A stretch of 53,479 nucleotides of DNA from an uncultured Bacteroidales bacterium (GCA_944323445.1 CALUSM010000017.1:1-53479); one strand, 5' to 3'; shown: positions 9,674 through 18,781, counted from the first letter of the stretch. Made by a program: numbers and translations. The notes: generated by a model from the letters alone, not told the origin.

Positions 9674-12385
9674 ATGTCAAACAAAAGAGTTTATTTCTTT
9701 GGAGGAAAAGAGGCCGAAGGAAACGGTTCTATGAGAAACCTCTTGGGCGGTAAAGGCGCGAACCTCGCCGAAATGTGCACGCTCGGAATGCCCGTACCCG
9801 CGGGATTCACCATCACCACCGAATGCTGCACTGAGTATTACAATCTGGGATGCAAGTATCCCGCAGAACTCGAAAAGGAAGTCAATGACGCTCTCTCACG
9901 CGCAGAAAGCATGATGGGCCGCAAGTTCGGGGACAAGGACAACCCTCTCCTCGTATCCTGCCGCTCCGGCGCACGCTCATCCATGCCCGGCATGATGGAG
10001 ACCGTACTCAACATAGGTCTTTGCTCCGCGACCATACCCGGTATGATCGCCAAGACCGGCAATCCCCGCTTCGTCTACGACGCATACCGCCGTCTGATCA
10101 TGATGTACTCGGACGTGGTAATGGAGAAGGCCGAGGGCATCGAGCCCGCAGAGGGCCAGGGCATCAGGGTACAGCTCGACAGGATGCTGGGCGACCTGAA
10201 GGCCAAAAAAGGCTACAAGAGCGACACAGACCTCACCGAGGAAGACCTCAAGCAGCTCTGCGCCGACTTCAAGGTACGTGTAAAACAGGTACTTGGAAAA
10301 GAGTTCCCCGACAACGCATACGAGCAGCTCTGGGGCGGTATCGGAGCCGTATTCAAATCCTGGAACGGCAAGCGTGCCATCGCCTACCGCCGCATCGAGG
10401 GCATTCCCGATGACTGGGGAACAGCCGTGAACGTGCAGGCCATGGTATTCGGCAACATGGGAGACAACTCCGCAACAGGCGTGGCCTTCTCCCGCAACCC
10501 CGCCACGGGTGAGAACAAGTTCTACGGAGAGTGGCTCATCAACGCCCAGGGCGAGGATGTAGTAGCCGGTATCCGCACCCCCAACCCCCTGAACGAGGCC
10601 ACCAAGAACGAGCACAACCGCCATCTGGCCTCCCTCGAGACAGCCATGCCCGAGGTTTACAAGGAACTGGACGAGATACAGAATCATCTCGAGAACCACT
10701 TCCACGACATGCAGGACATCGAGTTCACCATCCAGGACGGCAAGCTCTGGATGCTCCAGTGCCGCGTCGGCAAGAGAACAGGTCTGGCAGCTCTCAATAT
10801 GGCCATGGACATGCTCCATGAGGGTCTTATCGATGAGAAGACAGCCGTCATGAGAGTGGCCCCCGCCCAGCTCGACGAGCTCCTCCATCCTATTCTGAAT
10901 CCCGCAGCGGAGAAAAAGGCCACCGTCATCGCACAGGGCCTGCCAGCAGGTCCCGGCGGCTCTGTCGGCAAGATCGTCTTCACAGCCGAGGATGCCGTAG
11001 CCGCTGCAGAACGCAAGGAGAAAGTGATTCTCGTCCGCGAGGAGACCAATCCAGAGGACGTGGAAGGCATGCGTGCCGCAGACGGTCTGCTCACAGCCCG
11101 CGGAGGTATGACCTCGCATGCGGCTCTGGTAGCCCGCGGATGGGGCAAGTGCTGCATCGTAGGCTGCGACGCCCTGCATATTGACCTTGAGGCCAAGACA
11201 CTCACCATCAACGGAAAGACATACCACGAAGGAGATGTATTCTCGCTCAACGGCTCCAAGGGCTTCGTTTACGACGTCGCAGTAGAGACCATGGACGCAT
11301 CGGAGAATCCCCGTTTCGTAGAATACATGACCCTCGTCGACAAATATCGCAGACTGGGTGTGCGCACCAACGCCGACACTCCCGAGGACGCAGCCCGCGC
11401 CCTGTCCTTCGGAGCCGAGGGCATCGGCCTCTTCAGGATCGAGCACATGTTCTATGGCGCACATTCCGAAGAGCCTCTCTCAAAGCTGCGCAAAATGATT
11501 CTTTCCACTACCGAAGAAGAGAGAATAGCCGCGCTGGCAGAGCTCGAGCCTTACATCAAGCAGGCCGTCAAGGCCACCATGAAGGTGATGGACGGCAAGC
11601 CGGTAACTTTCCGTCTTCTCGACCCCCCTCTCCATGAATTCGTTCCCCAGACTCCCGACAAGGAGGCCGAGCTGGCCAAGGAGCTTGGAGTATCCATCAG
11701 CGACATACAGAAGCGCGGAGAGAGCCTGCACGAGGTCAATCCCATGATGGGACACCGCGGAGTGCGTCTCGGCATCACCTACCCCGAGATCAGCGAGACC
11801 CAGTTCCGTGCCATCTTCGAGGCCACTGCCGAGCTCATCAAGGAGGGCCTCAATCCCAGACCCGAGATCATGATTCCCGTAACCATCATCGTCCGCGAGC
11901 TCGACTTCGAGAAGAAGATCTGCGACCGCGTGCACGATGAGGTGGAGAAAGCTACAGGCGTGACCATCAACTATCTCTACGGTACCATGATTGAGATTCC
12001 GAGGGCTGCCCTCCTGGCCAACTTCATGGCTAAGACCGCCCAGTTCTTCTCCTTCGGAACCAACGACCTGACCCAGATGACCTTCGGATTCTCCCGCGAT
12101 GACATCGGAGCCTTCATGGGCGACTATCTCGAGAACAAGCTCCTCGACGCGGATCCGTTCCAGACCATCGATGTGGAGTCTGTCGGCAAACTGCTCGAAA
12201 TAGGTGTACATGGCGGCCGCAGTACCAACCCCAACCTCAAGGTGGGCATCTGCGGAGAACACGGCGGAGACCCCGCTTCAGTGGAGTTCTGCCACAAGAT
12301 AGGCATGAACTACGTGTCCTGCTCGCCTTTCAGAGTACCCATCGCACGCCTTGCTGCGGCGCAGGCTGCAATCAGGAACGAATAA
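9674..12385 (+). CDS. ppdK: Pyruvate, phosphate dikinase
   Basis: Interconverts pyruvate + ATP + Pi and phosphoenolpyruvate + AMP + PPi, a central step of PPi-linked glycolysis or gluconeogenesis in anaerobes. The 903 residues cover all three domains. The N-terminal ATP-grasp domain opens with YFFGGKEAEGNGSMRNLLGGKGANLAEM. The central phosphohistidine domain carries GGMTSHAALVARGWGK with the transferred-phosphate His482. The C-terminal PEP/pyruvate TIM barrel carries the catalytic Cys860 in GICGEHGGDP. It is a single gene with its own promoter and a strong intrinsic terminator. No regulatory DUF299-type kinase gene (PPDK regulatory protein) is adjacent. Confidence 0.97.
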   Translation: MSNKRVYFFGGKEAEGNGSMRNLLGGKGANLAEMCTLGMPVPAGFTITTECCTEYYNLGCKYPAELEKEVNDALSRAESMMGRKFGDKDNPLLVSCRSGARSSMPGMMETVLNIGLCSATIPGMIAKTGNPRFVYDAYRRLIMMYSDVVMEKAEGIEPAEGQGIRVQLDRMLGDLKAKKGYKSDTDLTEEDLKQLCADFKVRVKQVLGKEFPDNAYEQLWGGIGAVFKSWNGKRAIAYRRIEGIPDDWGTAVNVQAMVFGNMGDNSATGVAFSRNPATGENKFYGEWLINAQGEDVVAGIRTPNPLNEATKNEHNRHLASLETAMPEVYKELDEIQNHLENHFHDMQDIEFTIQDGKLWMLQCRVGKRTGLAALNMAMDMLHEGLIDEKTAVMRVAPAQLDELLHPILNPAAEKKATVIAQGLPAGPGGSVGKIVFTAEDAVAAAERKEKVILVREETNPEDVEGMRAADGLLTARGGMTSHAALVARGWGKCCIVGCDALHIDLEAKTLTINGKTYHEGDVFSLNGSKGFVYDVAVETMDASENPRFVEYMTLVDKYRRLGVRTNADTPEDAARALSFGAEGIGLFRIEHMFYGAHSEEPLSKLRKMILSTTEEERIAALAELEPYIKQAVKATMKVMDGKPVTFRLLDPPLHEFVPQTPDKEAELAKELGVSISDIQKRGESLHEVNPMMGHRGVRLGITYPEISETQFRAIFEATAELIKEGLNPRPEIMIPVTIIVRELDFEKKICDRVHDEVEKATGVTINYLYGTMIEIPRAALLANFMAKTAQFFSFGTNDLTQMTFGFSRDDIGAFMGDYLENKLLDADPFQTIDVESVGKLLEIGVHGGRSTNPNLKVGICGEHGGDPASVEFCHKIGMNYVSCSPFRVPIARLAAAQAAIRNE

Positions 12386-12409
12386 GCAGAACCATACTGA
12401 CTACAGGAC

Positions 12410-12448
12410 AGAGACTGTGCCGGGTTTTCCGACACGGTCTCTTTTTTT
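12410..12448 (+). terminator. Intrinsic terminator after ppdK
   Basis: A near-perfect 14-bp stem starts with AGAGAC at 12410 and closes with GTCTCT ending at 12442. It has a TTTT-containing loop and a run of seven T. This is a classic rho-independent terminator that separates ppdK from the exported-protein operon downstream. Confidence 0.85.
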
Positions 12449-12492
12449 ACAACAATTACCGTCACATCGGGGCCCCTTGTTCATATTTTTCG

Positions 12493-12500
12493 TATATTTG
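12493..12500 (+). promoter_or_regulatory. Promoter -7 box of the exported-protein operon
   Basis: TATATTTG, in the same context CGTATATTTGT as the pncB promoter, lies 39 nt upstream of ATG 12540. The next three genes follow with gaps of 12, 26 and 19 nt and no further promoter-like box was seen, so this is probably the operon promoter. Confidence 0.5.
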
Positions 12501-12539
12501 TAATCGAATGATAATGACTAATCCTAAATTTTAATTAGC

Positions 12540-13016
12540 ATGAAACGATTTCTGTTACTCTCTCTCCTCTGCCTCTTCACTGTCTCGGTATACGGACAGG
12601 GCAGACTTCTCGAAAGCAGCGTGGACAAACGTCCAGCCTGGGTAAAAAAAAGTGTAGACCGCTATGACCTCATGAAAGTAAGCCAGCAAAGCACCGTCAG
12701 CCTTGAGGACGCACGCAACAAGGCATTCGAGGAACTGCACAACTTCGCATCCAACTCCATCACCGCCTATCTCATGCGCACGCATGTAGAAGGAGCTGAT
12801 GCGGAAGAGGTCCGTGCCAGGGTCGAGAATTCCCAGTACATCAGGAACATATCCGAAGCCACCTCGCTCATGACATACTGGGAGCACCGTCTCGTCAAGA
12901 AACAGGACGTGTACATCTACTACATCCTCTACGATTTCAACGACACCGAAAAGAAAAAGGCTGCCCTGGACATCAACATGGATGACTTCAGGGACAGGAA
13001 TAAAGATAATTTCTAA
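12540..13016 (+). CDS. Exported LPP20-like protein
   Basis: First gene of a four-gene operon. The 158 residues begin with a clear Sec signal peptide (MKRFLLLSLLCLFTVSVYG, cleaved near Gln20; no lipobox Cys). The mature part starts KRPAWVKKSVDRYDLMKVSQQSTVSLEDARNKAFEEL. This resembles LPP20/FlgP-type domains, which begin with a P-x-W motif and an 'ARx.A' helix. The same pattern recurs in the N-terminal part of the fourth protein (KRTPEWINAAERNYL, then ...EDAKAAVLENV), and both proteins share a YWE-x-R strand further on. Expected location is the periplasm. Function is unknown; assignment to the LPP20 family is by eye and moderate. Confidence 0.6.
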   Translation: MKRFLLLSLLCLFTVSVYGQGRLLESSVDKRPAWVKKSVDRYDLMKVSQQSTVSLEDARNKAFEELHNFASNSITAYLMRTHVEGADAEEVRARVENSQYIRNISEATSLMTYWEHRLVKKQDVYIYYILYDFNDTEKKKAALDINMDDFRDRNKDNF

Positions 13017-13028
13017 CACACGCTGATC

Positions 13029-13997
13029 ATGAAGAAACTGATATTTATCACCGCATTCCTGACAATCTTCGTTCCGGCTCTCTTCTCCCAGGCCAGGAAA
13101 CCTGTCATAATGGTAATTCCCAGTGACGCGTACTGCGCCAGAGAAGGCTATATGACCACATATCAGGACGGTAACGGGAATACCCTCAGCACACCTGACT
13201 ACAGCAGGGCATTCGTCTCCGACGAGAACCTCAGACTGGCCATCTCCGAGCTCTCTTCCATCATGGCCGGCAGGGAGTTTCCCCTCAAGGACCTTGAGCA
13301 GACCCTGAAAAGCCTGCAGAACCAGCAGACTGAAGCCGCCCTCTTCTCCGGTTCCGGCGGAGGAGTCATCACCGAATCGCCGCTGGACCGCATCAAGCGC
13401 ACGGCAAAGGCTGACATTATCATGGACCTGGACTTCTCCATCAAGAGCAGAGGTCCTCAGAAATACATTACATTCAACCTCAGGGGCGTAGACGCCTACA
13501 CCAACAAAGTGATCACCGCTGTCTCCGGTGACGGCAGTCCGTCATCCGCAGCGACTGTGGGACTACTGCTGGAGGAGGCTGTCCTCAACTACATGGACCA
13601 GTTCAACTCCGCCCTTCAGGCCCACTTCGACGACATGTTCGCCAATGGCCGTGAAGTCACCATATCTGTGAGAATGACAGAAAACTGTCCTCTTACCATG
13701 AACGATGAAGTGGAATTCCTCGGCGAGGTGGTGCTGCTCTCCGACGTGATTGACTACTGGATGGACGAGAATACAGTAAACCACCGGTTCTCAAGAGTCT
13801 CCGGCGGTGACTACTTCGTAGATTACGAGCAGGTGCGCATACCTCTTTACAAAACTGTTCTCGGCAAGGAAAGGGCAATTGACACCAGAGGCTTTGCGAT
13901 GGACCTGGCCCGTTTCCTGAACAAGGAACCTTTCAATCTCCCTTACAAGATCAACGAGAGAGGACTTGGCAGTGTTTGGATTGTATTGGGAGACTGA
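13029..13997 (+). CDS. Exported DUF6175-like protein
   Basis: The 322 residues start with a signal peptide (MKKLIFITAFLTIFVPALFS). The mature protein opens KPVIMVIPSDAYCAREGY, reads on through MAGREFPLKDLEQTLKSL, and has a strand ADIIMDLDFSI. This matches my recollection of the Bacteroidales DUF6175 family. The layout (opening strand, a helix with polar residues, then an 'aDyil'-like strand) recalls the TolB-N/CsgG/LpoB fold of outer-membrane accessory proteins, which is inference. The last third includes EVTISVRMTENCPLTMNDEVEF and ends WIVLGD. It lies 12 nt after the LPP20-like gene and shares its operon. Biochemical role unknown. Confidence 0.65.
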   Translation: MKKLIFITAFLTIFVPALFSQARKPVIMVIPSDAYCAREGYMTTYQDGNGNTLSTPDYSRAFVSDENLRLAISELSSIMAGREFPLKDLEQTLKSLQNQQTEAALFSGSGGGVITESPLDRIKRTAKADIIMDLDFSIKSRGPQKYITFNLRGVDAYTNKVITAVSGDGSPSSAATVGLLLEEAVLNYMDQFNSALQAHFDDMFANGREVTISVRMTENCPLTMNDEVEFLGEVVLLSDVIDYWMDENTVNHRFSRVSGGDYFVDYEQVRIPLYKTVLGKERAIDTRGFAMDLARFLNKEPFNLPYKINERGLGSVWIVLGD

Positions 13998-14023
13998 CAA
14001 TTAATTTACAAACACACGGTATT

Positions 14024-14482
14024 ATGAAAAAAATTCTGACCACCCTTGTACTGGCGCTCGGCGCCGCTCTCCTCCTCCAGGCGCAGGAGGAGAGACTGTC
14101 CGTAATGGTAGCTCCGCCGGAAGGTATGACTCACAGAAGCGCCGTCACTACCCTTACCTCCAACCTGAAGCAGGCTCTCGCTCTCAACGACGCAGCCGCT
14201 GACAGCAGCCGCTTCATCCTGCAGACCAAAGTCGCAGAGCTGTCCAAGGACGTAACAGCCACAGCCCCTCCGATGTTTGTTACGGAACTGGAGATTTCAC
14301 TTTTCATAACTGACACAAAGTCCGGAGAGATTCTGAGCCAGTCCTCTTTCACTGTCAAGGGTATCGATGACAGTGACCAGGCCTCCTACATGGATGCCGT
14401 GAGAAAGGTGAAAGCCCGCGACCCCAGGCTCCGCGCCATGATAAAACAGGCAAACGAGTATTTCTTCGAACACATCTACTGA
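14024..14482 (+). CDS. Small exported protein, possible CsgG/FlgO-like fold
   Basis: ATG 14024 is chosen because it starts a perfect signal peptide (MKKILTTLVLALGAALLLQA) after a 26-nt gap; upstream in-frame codons give only intergenic translation. The 152-residue product continues LSVMVAPPEGMTHRSAVTTLTSNLKQAL and has a strand FVTELEISLFITDTKSGEILSQSSF before a helical C-terminus ending FFEHIY. The strand-helix-strand order and the 'tDtksGeil' turn resemble the nucleotide-like fold of CsgG, FlgO and LpoB proteins. I recognise no named family. The genes on both sides in the operon are also exported, so it is probably part of the same envelope complex. Confidence 0.55.
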   Translation: MKKILTTLVLALGAALLLQAQEERLSVMVAPPEGMTHRSAVTTLTSNLKQALALNDAAADSSRFILQTKVAELSKDVTATAPPMFVTELEISLFITDTKSGEILSQSSFTVKGIDDSDQASYMDAVRKVKARDPRLRAMIKQANEYFFEHIY

Positions 14483-14501
14483 ACTCAAACTGCATACTGA
14501 T

Positions 14502-16442
14502 ATGAAAGACATAAAAAGCATACTGACAGCCGTCCTGTTCACATTATTTACCCTTCTTCCCGCCTACGCACAGAAGCAGGACTACAAAGTCGAGGAAGCC
14601 AGCGCGAAAAGGACCCCGGAATGGATCAATGCGGCAGAGCGGAACTACCTCAACGTCACAGCCACAGCCGGAAACATCGAAGATGCGAAAGCAGCTGTGC
14701 TGGAGAATGTCAAGAAACAGATTGCCCAGAGCATAGCCACACGCATCGTATCCGAGTCCAGCCTCAGCACATCCGCTTTCCAGAGTGACGGAAGTTTCAG
14801 CAAAACCCAGAGTCTTGAGTCCTCAATCCTCTCCCGGACAGCGAAACTCCCTTTCATAGGAGAGATATCCCTGTCAAAAGCCGCGGATTATTACTGGGAA
14901 AAAAGATACTACCGGTCTTCCGGAAGATTTGAGTACTTCTACGCCGTCAGATATCCGTTCAGCGAACTGGAGATGAAGGAGCTCGTGGATGAATACCAGG
15001 CCTACGACCGGAGTCTCAACGAAAGACTCTCCAAGTTTCAGAACGACCTGGACTTCATCACATCCATAGAAGAGATCGGAGAAGCCCTGAACAACCTCAG
15101 GACATTTCTCAACGAGTTTGACACCCAGGATCCGCGGTACAACCAGGTCCAGAACCTGTCAAACCAGTACCGCCAGCTGTACGACCAGATTACCATAGAC
15201 TGGTTCCAGGAAAAGAAAGGCATGGTGGTCGTCAACCTGTCCCTCGCAGGCCGCAGCATCTCCACCAGCCAGAGACCTCAGATCAAGTCCAACTGCGCAT
15301 CTCAGATATCCTCCGCATACGAGGGCAACTCCCTAGTGATAAGATACAACGATGAATACTGCTACGAAGATGACCAGAACTCGATAGAAGTCCGCTTCAG
15401 AGCCGGCAACAAATATATCACCGGGCATATCTACTTTAAGAACAACGTGGATATCTCCCTGACCGGAATAGTTTCCGACGCTCAGACGGGACAGCCTGTA
15501 CAATATGCCAGACTTACCCTGATTCCCGGTGGCAAAACCGTAACGACCGGACGCAACGGTCTCTACGTATTCAACGACCTTGCCTCAGGCAACTACTCCA
15601 TACAGGCAGTCAAGAACGGATACAAGGCATCGGAGGTGCAGGCATCCGTCACATCCGGATCCACAGCCAGGACCGATATAAAGCTGCTTCCAGAGCCTCG
15701 GACTGCTGCTCCGGCTCCGGAACCGGAACCGGAACCTGTACCTGAACAGCCGCAGAATCCCGCCCCCGCCCCCGCTCCTGCCCAGACCGTCAGCACGGGC
15801 AAGGATCCGCTGAACACGGTACGCAACGGTCTTGCGGCATACTTCCGTTTCAACGGCACCACCCGCAGCGAGGTTTCCTCCGTTCAGGGCAATCCTGTCA
15901 ACGGCCCCCAGTACACGACTGACAGCCCTGACGGGACCCAAGCCATTGCGGTAAGCTCCATTGACGGCAGCCAGCTGGCTTTCCCCAAGACTCTGATAGT
16001 TTATCCCTGCAGGAACTACAGCGTGACTTTCTGGATGAAAGGCTTTGCAGACGGACATGTATGGTCCATGGCAAGCGGTGACAGACGGTACAACCAGCCA
16101 AAACTGACAATCCAGGACGGAAAATTCTACCTCTACAACAGCTCCAACTACAACGGTTCAAGTTTCACCCACCCTCAGCTCGATTACAACTGGCATTTCA
16201 TAGCAGTAGTAGTAAGGACAGAGGGCAATAACGTAATCGGCTCGCTGTATATCGACGGAGTACTGGTCGACTCGCTCAAGCTCTACGGTTACACCAACAA
16301 TGCCTGCACCAAGTTCCTGCTTGGAGGTACCAGTGAGTCAGGAGACAATGCCATAGACACCAACTTCGACAACCTCAGGATATACAACTCCAGAGCCCTT
16401 TCCGACAATGAAGTGGCTCAGATCTATATGTCTGAGAAATAA
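14502..16442 (+). CDS. Exported multidomain protein: LPP20-like, carboxypeptidase-regulatory-like and LamG-like domains
   Basis: The 646-residue protein closes the operon. Domains in order: signal peptide (1-24, ending AYA); an LPP20-like domain related to the first gene (about 25-170); a helical region (about 170-240); a mixed region; a carboxypeptidase-regulatory-like beta sandwich (about 320-395, with the pattern GxVxDAxTGQPVxxARLxL then GxYVFNDLASGNYSI); a Pro/Glu/Ala linker (about 400-435); and a concanavalin-like LamG_3 jelly roll (about 445-645, with FWMKGFADGHVWSMASG, LDYNWHFIAVVV and a final FDNLRIYNSRALSDNEV). The last domain typically binds glycans or acts as an adhesion module. 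A surface or periplasmic anchor role is inferred. The stop abuts the convergent hydE. Confidence 0.75.
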   Translation: MKDIKSILTAVLFTLFTLLPAYAQKQDYKVEEASAKRTPEWINAAERNYLNVTATAGNIEDAKAAVLENVKKQIAQSIATRIVSESSLSTSAFQSDGSFSKTQSLESSILSRTAKLPFIGEISLSKAADYYWEKRYYRSSGRFEYFYAVRYPFSELEMKELVDEYQAYDRSLNERLSKFQNDLDFITSIEEIGEALNNLRTFLNEFDTQDPRYNQVQNLSNQYRQLYDQITIDWFQEKKGMVVVNLSLAGRSISTSQRPQIKSNCASQISSAYEGNSLVIRYNDEYCYEDDQNSIEVRFRAGNKYITGHIYFKNNVDISLTGIVSDAQTGQPVQYARLTLIPGGKTVTTGRNGLYVFNDLASGNYSIQAVKNGYKASEVQASVTSGSTARTDIKLLPEPRTAAPAPEPEPEPVPEQPQNPAPAPAPAQTVSTGKDPLNTVRNGLAAYFRFNGTTRSEVSSVQGNPVNGPQYTTDSPDGTQAIAVSSIDGSQLAFPKTLIVYPCRNYSVTFWMKGFADGHVWSMASGDRRYNQPKLTIQDGKFYLYNSSNYNGSSFTHPQLDYNWHFIAVVVRTEGNNVIGSLYIDGVLVDSLKLYGYTNNACTKFLLGGTSESGDNAIDTNFDNLRIYNSRALSDNEVAQIYMSEK

Positions 16443-16443
16443 C

Positions 16444-17487
16444 TCATCTTTTACCGAAATGCGCGGAATCTCCCCATCGGCCCCAGCCGATGGGGATTTT
16501 CATTTCCCTAAGCCTCTGCTCCGTACGGGAGGATGAGATGGCGGCGTCCTCGTCCACTCCGGGCTTGCTCTCGTAGATCTGATATTCCTCCCTGACCTCT
16601 GAAAGAGTAAGATTGGGCATAAGGACGTTCGCCCCGGCCATTATGGCTTTCTCGCGTCCATAGGGGTCAATTGCCTGCATGGCGGTGGTGGCCGCTATAT
16701 TGATGTCAGGCATCAGAAGCCGCAGCAGCGCAACCATCTTTATCGAGAGCTCCAGGCGCTCTGCCCGGGGAAGAAGCAGGTGGCGGTAGCGGTACAGCGG
16801 GGTCTGCGAGTGTTCCAGATAAGGTCCCATGCCGCACATGTCTATATCCATGTTCCGGAAGAACAGCAGGTCATCCGCCAGATGGGCCGCGTTCTGGAAC
16901 GGAAGACCGATCATGACTCCTGTTCCCACCTGATAGCCGCATGCCCGCAGGTCCTTGAGAGCCTGCACCCTGGCATCGAAACTATGAACGGCGTCGACAG
17001 GATGTATTCTCCCGTACAGCTCTCTGGAAGAGCTCTCTATCCTGAGCAGATACCGGTGTGCTCCTGCCTCGAACCACTCCCGGTATACCTCAATCGGCTG
17101 TTCTCCAAGAGAGAGCGTGATACCCAGCGGCCAGCGGCGCTTGATCTCTATAAGCAGGGCTGTAATCCTGTCGATGAAAGCCCTGTCCGTCCTCTCCCCG
17201 CCCTGTATCACCATCGAAGCATAACCCTCCCTATAGGCAAATTCAGCGGACCTGAGCACCTCCTCGGAGGATATCCCGTACCGCCCTGTACTACGGTTGT
17301 CCCGACGTATACCACAGTAGAGACAGTTCTTCCGGCATATATTGGAAATCTCCACCAGTCCGCGTAGATAAACCTCCTCCCCCACCGTGGATACTTTCAC
17401 CCTGTATGCCCTGTCATACAGTTCTTTCAGACGGTCAGGACTCTTCTCCTCAAGCCAGGAGACAAGCGATGTTCTGTCAAGTTCCAT
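16444..17487 (-). CDS. hydE: [FeFe]-hydrogenase H-cluster radical SAM maturase HydE
   Basis: Radical SAM enzyme of 347 residues, required with HydF and HydG to build the 2Fe subcluster of [FeFe] hydrogenase; it acts on the HydG-derived Fe(CO)2(CN)cysteine synthon. The cluster-binding motif CRKNCLYC (Cys51, Cys55, Cys58) is intact, followed by GGERTD and the barrel segments expected of the BioB/HydE group (MCGMGPYLEHSQTPL, INIAATTAMQAIDP, GANVLMPNLT). It lies 18 nt after hydF in the same direction, so the two form an operon. hydG is missing from this place. The final codons contain a hairpin that can serve as terminator for the convergent gene. Confidence 0.95.
   Translation of the reverse strand: MELDRTSLVSWLEEKSPDRLKELYDRAYRVKVSTVGEEVYLRGLVEISNICRKNCLYCGIRRDNRSTGRYGISSEEVLRSAEFAYREGYASMVIQGGERTDRAFIDRITALLIEIKRRWPLGITLSLGEQPIEVYREWFEAGAHRYLLRIESSSRELYGRIHPVDAVHSFDARVQALKDLRACGYQVGTGVMIGLPFQNAAHLADDLLFFRNMDIDMCGMGPYLEHSQTPLYRYRHLLLPRAERLELSIKMVALLRLLMPDINIAATTAMQAIDPYGREKAIMAGANVLMPNLTLSEVREEYQIYESKPGVDEDAAISSSRTEQRLREMKIPIGWGRWGDSAHFGKR
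16472..16500 (+). terminator. Hairpin inside hydE, probable terminator for the rightward operon
   Basis: A perfect 10-bp stem, CCCCATCGGC / GCCGATGGGG, with a CCCA loop is followed by ATTTT on the plus strand. It starts 30 nt after the stop of the LPP20/LamG gene and lies entirely inside the 3' coding part of hydE, so the terminator and the codons for IPIGWGRWG share sequence. Confidence 0.6.
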
Positions 17488-17505
17488 ATCCCTAACACTG
17501 TTTCC

Positions 17506-18717
17506 CTATACCGTCAGTGGCCTCAGAGCCCTTCCGTAAATTCCTTTCATATAAGAGATAGCCATCCCGTAATTGGTCACTGGGACGCCGCTCTCAATAG
17601 CCGGCAGCAGTCTGGAATACAACTGTCTGCGGGTAATCATACAGCCTCCGCACTGCAGCACCAGGGCATAGTCCGTCATAGGGCGTCCTATGCTGTCCAG
17701 CCCCCCCACCACATCGAATGCCAATGACTTTCCTGTTCTTTTCCGCATCAGTGCCGGAATTTTCACCCTCCCGATATCCTCGCAGGAGGAATGGTGGGAA
17801 CAAGATTCCAATATCAGGACCCTGTCCCCGTCCTGCAGCCTGTCTATCATCGGTGTTCCCTGAAGATACTGTTCGAAACAGCCTTTGCTCCGCGCCAGAA
17901 GCATGCTGAAACTGGTCAAGGGTATCTCTTCCGGAACAGCAGCAGCTACTTCCGAGAAAGCCTGGCTGTCAGTCACCACCAGGTCAAACGCCGCCGGTAC
18001 AGCACTTTTTGGGAAAAGGGCAGGAAGAGAGTCCGGCTGGACGACAGTCACCACTGCCCCGATATCCAGCAGCGAGCGGATTGCGTTGACTTGCGGGAGA
18101 ATCAGCCTTCCTGTCGGAGCCTCTCCGTCTACAGGACATACCAGCAGCACTTTCTGTCCCCTGGAGACCAAGCCCGCAAACATAGGCTGCTCGCTGAATA
18201 CAGAGCCGGATACCAAGCTCCGTACCGCATCCACAACCCCTTTTACCACCTCTTCCAGGACAATGCCTTCCGCAGTCGCAGAGAATTCCAGACAGCTTAC
18301 CCCGGGATAACGCTCAGACAGCCGTCGCCTCATCCCTGGACTGAGGACGGACAGGTCGGATTTTCCATGAATCAGAACAACAGGAATCGAATAACGGGAA
18401 AACTGCCCCATCAGTTCTTCCTCCTCCCGGCCGAAATCATCGCCCGTGAATACCAGCAGTGCGACATCTATCTGACTTATCACTCCGGCTGTCCTGGCAA
18501 CTCTCATCTCTCCCAGGCTTCCCCCGTCATCTATTCCGGCCGTATCCACAAGGACACAGGGTCCTAGACCGAATATCTCCATCCGCTTGCGGACAGGGTC
18601 TGTAGTAGTGCCCGGTCTGTCTGAGACGATTGCGACATCCTGTCCCACAACAGCATTGATCAAAGAAGACTTTCCTACATTCCGTCTTCCGAATATTCCG
18701 ATATTGACTGTACTCAT
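17506..18717 (-). CDS. hydF: [FeFe]-hydrogenase H-cluster maturation GTPase HydF
   Basis: Scaffold and delivery protein for the H-cluster 2Fe unit. Counting from ATG 18717 (MSTVNIGIFGRRNVGKSSL) it has 403 residues; the longer reading from 18723 would need a TTG start and adds only two residues. The N-terminal GTPase has the P-loop GRRNVGKSS (10-18), the switch stretch SDRPGTTTDPV and VDTAGIDD. The middle is the dimerisation domain. The C-terminal cluster-binding domain shows CSHHSSC and, some 45 residues on, QCGGC: the conserved C-x-H ... C-x-x-C set that holds the [4Fe-4S] cluster. First gene of the hydF-hydE unit. Confidence 0.95.
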   Translation of the reverse strand: MSTVNIGIFGRRNVGKSSLINAVVGQDVAIVSDRPGTTTDPVRKRMEIFGLGPCVLVDTAGIDDGGSLGEMRVARTAGVISQIDVALLVFTGDDFGREEEELMGQFSRYSIPVVLIHGKSDLSVLSPGMRRRLSERYPGVSCLEFSATAEGIVLEEVVKGVVDAVRSLVSGSVFSEQPMFAGLVSRGQKVLLVCPVDGEAPTGRLILPQVNAIRSLLDIGAVVTVVQPDSLPALFPKSAVPAAFDLVVTDSQAFSEVAAAVPEEIPLTSFSMLLARSKGCFEQYLQGTPMIDRLQDGDRVLILESCSHHSSCEDIGRVKIPALMRKRTGKSLAFDVVGGLDSIGRPMTDYALVLQCGGCMITRRQLYSRLLPAIESGVPVTNYGMAISYMKGIYGRALRPLTV

Positions 18718-18769
18718 ACACAATTTTATTTTCCTGAAAGCAAAAATATATCATTTTAATCTTTATTGC

Positions 18770-18777
18770 TATCTTTG
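18770..18777 (+). promoter_or_regulatory. Promoter -7 box immediately before the DUF6913-like gene
   Basis: TATCTTTG matches TAnnTTTG and ends only four bases before ATG 18782. Because transcription normally begins 5-7 nt after this box, the mRNA should be leaderless. Confidence 0.5.
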
Positions 18778-18781
18778 GCGG

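Noticed and set aside
9977-11464. Minus-strand ORF of 495 codons opposite ppdK
   Set aside because: A shadow of the conserved pyruvate phosphate dikinase; composition skewed and no recognisable motif.
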